Of a stretch of DNA of 64,000 bases, positions 39,917 to 46,664 are shown one piece after another. This DNA comes from Actinomadura sp. K4S16. GTDB lineage: Bacteria; Actinomycetota; Actinomycetes; Streptosporangiales; Streptosporangiaceae. Made by a program: the position numbers and the translations under genes. The stretch lies in NCBI RefSeq assembly GCF_008327685.1, contig NZ_BDDE01000018.1, positions 248,001-312,000 of the forward strand. Direction: 5' to 3'. The notes beneath the pieces are model-generated. The model saw nothing but the letters and a program-made list of their open reading frames with translations. It did no database searches and had not been told where the DNA came from. Each line of letters begins with the position of its first letter. Position 1 is the first letter of the stretch.

Positions 39917-42646
39917 CTACTTCAGCGCGGCGGCCGCCACGGTCGGGTCGCCGTCGTAGTCCATCCCCAGCTTGAGGTACTTGCCGGGCCGGACCACGGC
40001 GACCCGGGCGTCGTTCAGGAGCGGGATGAGGGCCATGTCGTCCAGCGCCGTCTTCTCGGCCTGCCGGAACAGGGCCGTGCGCTCGGCCGGCGCCGCGGTC
40101 GTGAGCGCTTGGGAGATCGTCCTGTTAAAGGAGGCGTTACTCCATTTGCCCAGGTTGTAGAACCCCGTGTCGGTGCTCTGGGCGCCGCCCAGGAGCGGCC
40201 ACAGCATCGTGTAGGCGCCCGGGTAGTCGGGGCCGTAGGGCAGGAAGGCCAGCCCCGACGCGTCCTTGGCCATGACGTCGTCGCGGTACTTCGTGAACTG
40301 GGCGACCGGGTAGCGCTTCTCCTCGACCCGCAGGCCGAGCAGCGACTCGAGCTGTGCCCCCACGACCGCGGCGAGCCGCTGGTCGACGGGCGACTCGCGG
40401 TGGTAGAGCCGGATGGTCGTCCCGGGCCGCAGCCCTGCCCGGATGGCCAGCAGCTTCGCCTTCTCAGGGTCCATCCCGTCGCAGGACGGGCAGACGCCCC
40501 GCTTGCCGAATCCGGGGACGGACACCGGGACGATGCCGTGCGCGGGCTTGGAGAAGCCGCCGAGCGCCGTGCTGAGCTTGCTCCGGTCGAGGGCGTAGGA
40601 GACGGCCTGCCGCGCGTCCTTCGACGCCATCGGACCCCGGGCGGTGATCGGGACGAGCATCCGGGTGAACGGCAGGGGACTGGAGGCCAGACCCGTCCTC
40701 GGCACCGATGCCATCTCCTCGGTGCCGACCGCGTACCAGTCGGCCCGCCCGGCCGCGTAGGAGACCTGGTTCTTGGTCGTGTCGCCGTTCAGCGTCACGG
40801 TCACGCCGTCCAGCCTGGTCCTGCCGAACGCCCATCTGTCGTTGCGGACGAGGGAGACCGACGCGTCCTTGCTGTAGTCCTGCACCTTGAACGGGCCGTT
40901 GCCGATCGGACGGGTGTTGAACGCCGCGTCGTCGGGCCTGCCCGCCGTCCGCGGAGCGGGCATGAACGCCGGTTCGGACAGCCGGGCCGCGAAGTCGCAG
41001 TTGGGGGTGGTGAGCGTGACCACCAGCGATGTCGCCGAGATCGCCTTGACGCCGGGCAGCTCCCCGCTCCCGGCGCTCGCCACCGAGGCGTACCCCTCGA
41101 TGTCGTTCATCAGGTAGGACCCGGCGCCGGTCTTCTCCGCCGCGCTGCGCGCCCAGCCGCGCGCGAACGCCTCCGCGTCGACCGGTTCGCCGTCGCTGAA
41201 GGTCGTCCCGCCCTTGATCGTGATGCTCCACGTCCGGCACTGCGCGTCCGGCCTGACCGCCGTGGCGAGCCGGTTGCGCGCGACGCCGTCGGCGCCGACC
41301 TCGGTGAGGCCCGTGAACAGCTGCTTGGTGAGGAACCGCTCGGTGCCGGCGACGGCGTGGGACGGGTCGATCTCGCCGTTCGCGGTGCCCGGCGACGCCA
41401 TCATGACCGGCAGCGTCCCGCCGATCCGTCCGCCGTCGTCCTCCGCGCTGGGGCGGTCGTTTCCGCGGAACTGGACCCATGCCACGGCGGCGGCGAGCGT
41501 CAGCACGGCCAGCGCGGCGCCGCCGACGCCGGCGAGGACGCCGATGCCGGGCTTCCTGCGGGTACCGGACGGCTTGGTGAAGTCGACCCCTGGCGCGGAG
41601 ACGGACGCCCACGTCGGGGGCGTGTTCCCGTTGAGCGGTGGAGTGGGGGAGGGCCACGTCGGGCCGGGCATGGGCGGCGGCGTCTGCGGCATGGAAGGCC
41701 CGGCCTGGAAAGGCGTCGGGACCGGCGGCGGCGTCTGCGTCCGCAGCCGTGCGGACTCGGCGGCAGCCGTCCGGGCGCCCTGGGTTAGCATCACGGCGTC
41801 CTCGCCGCCGCGCGGACCGACGGGCTGGGGCAGGCTTCCGGCCAGCGCCAGCAGGTGCGCCAGGACCTGCTGGGAGGCGGGGCGCAGCGCCGGGTCCTTG
41901 CTGAGGCAGTCGGCCACGATTCCGCGGAGCGGGTCGGGAAGCTCGCCGAGGTCGGGCGCCATGTTCAGGATGCGGTGCATCACCGCGGGGATCGAGTCCT
42001 GCCCGAACGCCGGCCGCCCGCTCGCCGCATAGACCATCGTGGCGCCCCACGCGAACACGTCGGCGGCCGGTCCGACCCGCGCCCCGGAGATCTGCTCCGG
42101 CGCCATGTAGGCGGGTGTGCCGACCGCGGTGCTCGACATGGTCCCGGTGGCGTCCAGCGCCCGCGCGATGCCGAAGTCGATCACCCGCGGGCCGTCCGGC
42201 GCGAGCAGCACGTTGGCGGGCTTGAAGTCGCGGTGCACGACCCCCGCCTGGTGGATCGCGGCGAGCGCCGTCATCGTCCCGATCGCCAGCCGGTCCAGGT
42301 CGGCGCCGCGCCGCGGGCCGTCCTGCGCCAGCACCCGCGACAGCGCCGGCCCGTCGATGTACTCGCTGACGATGTAGGGGCGGTCGCCCTCGACGTCGGA
42401 GTCCAGGACGCGGGCCGTGCAGAACGCGGACACCCGCTTGGCGACCGCGACCTCGGCCGCGAACCGCGAGCGGGCCTTCGGGTCGCCGCTGAAGCGCGCG
42501 TGCAGCAGCTTCACGGCGACCCGGTGGCCCGGTTCGTCCTCCCCGAGGTAGACGGCGCCCTGCCCGCCCTCGCCGAGGAGGCCGGTCAGCCGGTACGCGC
42601 CGAGCCGGGAGGGGTCGCCCTCGCGGAGGGGGGCGACCCCGGTCAT
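39917..42646 (-). CDS. Receptor Ser/Thr kinase fused to an oligopeptide-binding (SBP_bac_5) domain
   Basis: 909 residues. Residues about 18-270 are a complete kinase: glycine loop LLGEGGQGAVYLG, VAVKLLHA (ATP lysine), HRDFKPANVLL (catalytic Asp), DFGIAR and VGTPAYMAPEQ. A Pro/Thr-rich linker leads to one membrane helix at about 370-395. Residues about 405-909 match family 5 solute-binding proteins of peptide/nickel ABC importers: ITIKGGTTFSDGEPVDAEAFARGW, RPIGNGPFKVQDY, KDARQAVSYALDRSKL. No ABC permease or ATPase is nearby. I infer a receptor whose extracellular binding protein has become the sensor of the kinase. It is 37 bp downstream of the second kinase gene and likely co-transcribed. Confidence 0.9.
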   Translation of the reverse strand: MTGVAPLREGDPSRLGAYRLTGLLGEGGQGAVYLGEDEPGHRVAVKLLHARFSGDPKARSRFAAEVAVAKRVSAFCTARVLDSDVEGDRPYIVSEYIDGPALSRVLAQDGPRRGADLDRLAIGTMTALAAIHQAGVVHRDFKPANVLLAPDGPRVIDFGIARALDATGTMSSTAVGTPAYMAPEQISGARVGPAADVFAWGATMVYAASGRPAFGQDSIPAVMHRILNMAPDLGELPDPLRGIVADCLSKDPALRPASQQVLAHLLALAGSLPQPVGPRGGEDAVMLTQGARTAAAESARLRTQTPPPVPTPFQAGPSMPQTPPPMPGPTWPSPTPPLNGNTPPTWASVSAPGVDFTKPSGTRRKPGIGVLAGVGGAALAVLTLAAAVAWVQFRGNDRPSAEDDGGRIGGTLPVMMASPGTANGEIDPSHAVAGTERFLTKQLFTGLTEVGADGVARNRLATAVRPDAQCRTWSITIKGGTTFSDGEPVDAEAFARGWARSAAEKTGAGSYLMNDIEGYASVASAGSGELPGVKAISATSLVVTLTTPNCDFAARLSEPAFMPAPRTAGRPDDAAFNTRPIGNGPFKVQDYSKDASVSLVRNDRWAFGRTRLDGVTVTLNGDTTKNQVSYAAGRADWYAVGTEEMASVPRTGLASSPLPFTRMLVPITARGPMASKDARQAVSYALDRSKLSTALGGFSKPAHGIVPVSVPGFGKRGVCPSCDGMDPEKAKLLAIRAGLRPGTTIRLYHRESPVDQRLAAVVGAQLESLLGLRVEEKRYPVAQFTKYRDDVMAKDASGLAFLPYGPDYPGAYTMLWPLLGGAQSTDTGFYNLGKWSNASFNRTISQALTTAAPAERTALFRQAEKTALDDMALIPLLNDARVAVVRPGKYLKLGMDYDGDPTVAAAALK

Positions 42647-42683
42647 GCCTTGGAGATCTCGGACATCGCCCTGGAGGTCCCGG

Positions 42684-44354
42684 TCATGACTTGGACACGG
42701 TCCCGTACGCGGTCGCGGTCGTCTCGGACTGGAGCTGGCGCCACTCCCACCGCATCGTGGTGCTCGAGGACGGGATGAACGTGACGTATCCGGACGCGCA
42801 CTCCTTCGGGTCCATCCCCGCCATCGGCGTCTCCCGGTACTCGATCTTCGAGCTGTTCTCGTCGCCGGACAGCAGCGAGAGCCGGGTGTAGCAGTTGTCC
42901 TGCGCGCCGGACGGGTAGCTGTACGTCGCGACGCCGCTGGAGTAGAGCAGGGAGAACTTGACGTTGAACCGGGTGTGGCCCGACCCGGCGTTCGGCTGGT
43001 TGCCGTCGCCGGTGAAGTTCCCGAGCAGCCCGCCCGTGGTGCTCGTGGTCGGCGTCTCGCTCGGCGTGTAGGTGTTCGGCGGCGAGTAGGTCGGCGTCGG
43101 CGGGTCGTCGTCGCTGTTGGCGCCGATGATGGCGAGGACCACGACCACCAGGATCACGATCAGCGCGAGCGCGCCGCAGCCGATCGCGATGATCGGCCCC
43201 GCGGAGCTGGACTGCTTCGGCGGCGGCCCGTACTGCGGCCCCGGCGGGCCGGGCGGCATCTGCATCGGCGGCGGCGTCTGCGGCGGCATCGCCCCGCCCT
43301 GGTACATCGCCATCGGCGGCGGCGTGATCGGCTGCGGCGGCGGCGTGGCCGGGCCGCCCATCCCGCCCATCCCGCCCTGGTGCAGCGGCATCGGCGGCGG
43401 GGTGATCGGCTGCTGCCGCGGCTGGGGCCGCGGCGCCGGCGGCACCGGGGGCGGCGGCGGAAGCTGCGAGGCGATCCGGGTGCCCTGGTTGAGCAGGTCC
43501 TCCTGCCCGGCGCCCTGGTTCGCGGGCGCGGCGCCGACGTGGCCGAGCAGGTTCAGCAGCAGCTGCGCCGCCGGGGGGCGCAGGCCGGCGTCCTTGGACA
43601 GGCAGCGCCCGACCAGGTCGCGCACCGGGCCCGGGGGAAGCGCCGACAGGTCGGGCTCCTCGTTGAGGATCCGGTTGATGATGACCGGCAGCGTCTCGGC
43701 CTCGAACGGCGACTGCCCGGTGGCGGCGAACACCATGGTCGCGCCCCAGGCGAAGATGTCGACCGCCGGTGTCAGGGGCGCGCCGGTGAGCTGCTCGGGC
43801 GCGAGGTAGCCCGGCGTGCCCACCACCATGCCCGTCGCGGTGACGGCGCTCTCCTGCGAGTTGACCGTCCGCGCGATGCCGAAGTCGACGACGCGCGGGC
43901 CGTCCGCGGCCAGCATGACGTTGTTCGGCTTGAAGTCGCGGTGCACGATCCCGGCCTCGTGGATGGCCGCGAGCGCGGTCACCGTGCCGATCGCGAGCCG
44001 CTCCAGCTCCGCCGCGCTCCGCGGGCCGTCGTGCGCGACCACGTCGTGCAGGGACGGCCCGTCGATGAACTCGCTGACGACGTAGGGCTGGTCGCCCTGG
44101 ACGTCGGCCTCCAGGACCCGCGCCGTGCAGAAGGGCTCGACCTTCTGCGCCGCCGCCACCTCGCGGGTGAACCGGGCACGCGCGGCGGGATCGTTCGCCA
44201 TCTGCGCGTGCAGCAGCTTGACGGCGACGTACTCCCCGTTGGGCGCCTTGCCCAGGAAGACGGCGCCCTGGCCCCCGGCGCCCAGTCGTCCAATGACCTC
44301 GTACCGTCCGAGTGCCCTAGGATCGCCCGGCTCCAGCGGAGCGGCATCCGGCAT
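42684..44354 (-). CDS. Receptor Ser/Thr protein kinase with short outer domain
   Basis: 556 residues from the ATG at 44354, which has GGAGGG 4 bp upstream; an ATG 12 bp earlier lacks a site. The kinase domain (residues about 18-270) has RLGAGGQGAVFLG, YVAVKLLHA, HRDFKPNNVML, DFGIAR and VGTPGYLAPEQ. A Pro/Gln/Met-rich linker carries ITPPPM repeats. One strong membrane helix near 405 (IIAIGCGALALIVILVVVVLAIIG) precedes a Thr/Pro-rich stalk and a domain of about 110 residues with two or three cysteines, of no family I know. The kinase half is clearly paralogous to the fusion kinase just downstream. Confidence 0.93.
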   Translation of the reverse strand: MPDAAPLEPGDPRALGRYEVIGRLGAGGQGAVFLGKAPNGEYVAVKLLHAQMANDPAARARFTREVAAAQKVEPFCTARVLEADVQGDQPYVVSEFIDGPSLHDVVAHDGPRSAAELERLAIGTVTALAAIHEAGIVHRDFKPNNVMLAADGPRVVDFGIARTVNSQESAVTATGMVVGTPGYLAPEQLTGAPLTPAVDIFAWGATMVFAATGQSPFEAETLPVIINRILNEEPDLSALPPGPVRDLVGRCLSKDAGLRPPAAQLLLNLLGHVGAAPANQGAGQEDLLNQGTRIASQLPPPPPVPPAPRPQPRQQPITPPPMPLHQGGMGGMGGPATPPPQPITPPPMAMYQGGAMPPQTPPPMQMPPGPPGPQYGPPPKQSSSAGPIIAIGCGALALIVILVVVVLAIIGANSDDDPPTPTYSPPNTYTPSETPTTSTTGGLLGNFTGDGNQPNAGSGHTRFNVKFSLLYSSGVATYSYPSGAQDNCYTRLSLLSGDENSSKIEYRETPMAGMDPKECASGYVTFIPSSSTTMRWEWRQLQSETTATAYGTVSKS

Positions 44355-44858
44355 CTGACCCTCCATTGACCCGCAGTGATGTCTGCGACATTGTGCGCCG
44401 GACCCGCTTGCGGGGGTCCCCTGCCGGCGATCGCCGGGCTGACCCCCGCAGGGGGCCCGCCCCCAACCTCAGGCGGGCACGATATCGCGTTAGTTCAGAC
44501 GTTTCACTGATGCGTCCGGTTCGGTGTTCCGGCAGCCGGATCGGGCCGTCCCGCCGCGCCCGGCCGGTCGGTGCGCACAACCCTCCCGGGACCGATATGA
44601 TCCCCGCCGCCGCGGGATCCCCGGCAGGTGCTCCGGCCCCCTACGGGGCCGTGGCATCCGGCGGGTGTGTGACCGAAGACACAGTGCGAGGAATGAGCCG
44701 GGTGACGGGAGTCACTCGTGGGAACGGTCGCGCCTCGTGTGTCGCAGGTCACCAAACGTGACAGAATTTCCCGCCCGGATCGGGCACAAGAACGGCCCCC
44801 CGTGCGTTAGATCCGCGCGACGGGGCGCATAAAGCACTGAGGGGGATGGAGATAGAAG
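44355..44858. promoter_or_regulatory. Intergenic region with nested palindrome (cruciform-like)
   Basis: About 500 bp between the divergent kinase and DUF4193 genes. A 9-bp inverted repeat GCGGGGGTC / GACCCCCGC at 44410-44449 encloses a perfect 14-bp palindrome CCGGCGATCGCCGG at 44424-44437. It lies about 55 bp upstream of the kinase start and may be an operator or an extruding structure. Several open frames cross the region but none has a ribosome-binding site and sensible composition. Confidence 0.4.
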
Positions 44859-45155
44859 ATGGCGACCGACTACGACAGCCCACGTAAGACAGACGACGAC
44901 CTGAGCGAGGACAGCCTCCAGGAGCTCCAGGCCCGGCGCGCCGACAAGGCCGCCAGCATCATCGACGAGGACCTGGACGCCGGCGAGGTCGCCGAGCTGC
45001 CGGGCGCCGACCTGTCGAACGAGGAGCTCACCTTCCGGGTGGTCCCCCGGCAGGCCGACGAGTTCACCTGCACGCGCTGCTTCCTGGTGCACCACCGCAG
45101 CCAGCTGGCCACCGAGAAGAACGGTCAGCCGGTCTGCCGCGAATGCGCCGCCTGA
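44859..45155 (+). CDS. DUF4193 family protein
   Basis: 98 residues. It starts MATDYDSPRKTDDDLSED and contains an acidic middle segment (IIDEDLDAGEVAELPGADLSNEEL). The C-terminus has two cysteine pairs, CTRCFLVHHRSQL and CRECAA, forming a small zinc ribbon. This is the DUF4193 protein conserved across actinobacteria (Rv2699c in M. tuberculosis), in that genome found close to dut and the DUF3710 gene. The function is unknown. A GGAG site lies at a normal distance before the ATG. Confidence 0.93.
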   Translation: MATDYDSPRKTDDDLSEDSLQELQARRADKAASIIDEDLDAGEVAELPGADLSNEELTFRVVPRQADEFTCTRCFLVHHRSQLATEKNGQPVCRECAA

Positions 45156-45207
45156 CCGGCGGTCGCCGCCAGGTGACCGGGAGTGGCCGCGTGACGGGAG
45201 AGGACGG

Positions 45208-46023
45208 GTGACGGGAGAGGACGAACCGCGTCGCGGCGAGGTGGAGCCGGTGCGCGGCGACGGCTCCACGGAGCTGGGTGAGCTGATCGGCAGGCTCACC
45301 TCCGACGAGGACATGGACCGCGAGACCCGCGGCCGCCTGCTCGGGCGACTGGCCGGACTGCTCGGCCAGAGCGCCCGCAGAGTGGGCGCCGCGGGCGTCG
45401 CGCGCGGCAGGTGGCTGGCCGACCTGCTCGTGGCGGCGGCCCCGCACATCCCGATCCGCGATCTGGAGACCCTCCAGGCCCACCACCACGGGGTGATGGG
45501 GGAGGAGCTCGCCGACCGGATCGTCAAGGCGGCCGGCAACGCCACCACCGCCGTGGGCGCCGCCGGCGGCGCGCTGGCGGCCGTGGAGTTCGCAGCCCCG
45601 CCGCTGCTGCTGACGGCGCCGGCCCAGCTCGCCGCCGAGACGCTCGTCGTCGCGGCCATCGAGGTGAAGATGATCGCCGAGCTGCACGAGGTCTACGGCG
45701 TCAGCGTCCAGGGCAGCGGGACCGCGCGCGGCGCGGCGTTCGTGACGTCCTGGGCGCGGCAGCGCGGCGTCAACCCCCTGGAGAGCGGTTCCCTGACCAG
45801 CGCTCTCGGCACGGCCGCCAAGAGCGCGCTGCGCAAGCGCATGCTCCGCGTCTTCGGCCGGAGCCTGTCCACCATGGGCCCCCTCCTCACCGGCGCCGCG
45901 GCCGGGGCCGCGCTCAACCGCTCCGCGACCAGGGCGCTGGCCCTGAAGGTCCGGGGCGACCTCAGGGAGATCGCCGGCAGCCTGCCCCCGCTCTCCGGCG
46001 ACCAGCCCCGCCTGAACCCCTAG
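45208..46023 (+). CDS. Conserved hypothetical protein with Ala/Gly-rich hydrophobic segments
   Basis: 271 residues from a GTG, 52 bp after the DUF4193 gene and probably co-transcribed with it. The N-terminal 35 residues are acidic. The middle contains several short hydrophobic, Ala/Gly-rich stretches (ATTAVGAAGGALAAVEFAAPP, MGPLLTGAAAGAALNRS) that are marginal as membrane helices. VAAIEVKMIAELHEVYG is the most conserved-looking segment and resembles EcsC-type proteins, but I do not claim that family. No catalytic motif is visible. The gene ends at the long hairpin 46157-46211. Confidence 0.7.
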   Translation: MTGEDEPRRGEVEPVRGDGSTELGELIGRLTSDEDMDRETRGRLLGRLAGLLGQSARRVGAAGVARGRWLADLLVAAAPHIPIRDLETLQAHHHGVMGEELADRIVKAAGNATTAVGAAGGALAAVEFAAPPLLLTAPAQLAAETLVVAAIEVKMIAELHEVYGVSVQGSGTARGAAFVTSWARQRGVNPLESGSLTSALGTAAKSALRKRMLRVFGRSLSTMGPLLTGAAAGAALNRSATRALALKVRGDLREIAGSLPPLSGDQPRLNP

Positions 46024-46156
46024 CACCCAGCCCGAACCCCTGGTAAGCCGTCTGAAACCCCCTGTGCGCCGCCCTCCCCCTAGGCGGCACGACCGGGCAT
46101 CGAGGGAGCGGCTCGCCGCACCCGGCGAGCCCGTTCGCGAAGACCCGACCGGACGA

Positions 46157-46211
46157 GAACGCGCCGTGGCCGGTCCCTTCCATCGACGAAGGGACCGGCC
46201 ACGGCGCGTTC
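46157..46211. terminator. Very long perfect hairpin between convergent genes
   Basis: A perfect 24-bp stem (46157-46180 with 46188-46211) and a 7-base loop, with no mismatch. It lies between the convergent 271-residue gene and the DUF4235 gene. Its length is well beyond the other terminators of this window (13-17 bp). Confidence 0.75.
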
Positions 46212-46248
46212 ACCCGCCGGACGGGGGCCGGGCCCCCGTCCGGGGGTC

Positions 46249-46536
46249 TCAGACCTCGGCCTTGAGATGGGACGGGCTCTGGCCGGTGCTCTTGGCATAC
46301 TGGTGGGCGGCGGCGCGGGTGGCGAGCAGCCGCGCGACCTCCATGCCGACCCCCATCACCACGGCCCACCCGATCGCCTCGGACAGCGCCACATCGGGGG
46401 ACTCGGGATTGGTCGGCGGCTCCTTGCCGGTGCTCTTCTTCCAGGCCAGCGTGATCACTTTCTTCGCGACGAAGCCGCCCGCGAATGCGGCCGCCCCGGC
46501 CATCACCCGCCAGCCGATGTCGCCCTTGTCCGCCAT
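46249..46536 (-). CDS. DUF4235 family small membrane protein
   Basis: 95 residues with GAGAGGA before the ATG. Two hydrophobic helices (WRVMAGAAAFAGGFVAKKVITLAW and AIGWAVVMGVGMEVARLLATRAA) are joined by a charged loop (KKSTGKEPPTNPES). The pattern, with helix 1 ending in AKK and helix 2 in LATR, is the DUF4235 family, common in actinobacteria. Function is unknown. It is divergent from valS across about 130 bp. Confidence 0.88.
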   Translation of the reverse strand: MADKGDIGWRVMAGAAAFAGGFVAKKVITLAWKKSTGKEPPTNPESPDVALSEAIGWAVVMGVGMEVARLLATRAAAHQYAKSTGQSPSHLKAEV

Positions 46537-46651
46537 GTTGGTCCTCTCTCGTCCTGTCGTCTCCGACGCTACCGGAACCGCCTGCCCCGGGCGGTGCAGG
46601 TGATCGCCGCGTCGGCGCCGGTAATCGGCATGCGATCCGGGCCGATGTCAA

Positions 46652-46664
46652 TACGATTGGCCTC
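46652..46664 (+). promoter_or_regulatory. Probable -10 element for leaderless valS
   Basis: TACGAT at 46652-46657 ends 7 bp before the valS ATG at 46665, and there is no ribosome-binding site. No good -35 hexamer is seen 17-18 bp upstream. There is also no T-box leader before this synthetase gene. Confidence 0.45.

Noticed and set aside
44366..44761. Plus-strand frame of 131 codons in the kinase/DUF4193 gap
   Set aside because: No ribosome-binding site, Arg/Pro-rich composition, and it runs through the nested palindrome.
46629..46664. T-box or other leader before valS
   Set aside because: The start codon is 7 bp from a -10-like hexamer; there is no room for a leader and no T-box motif.
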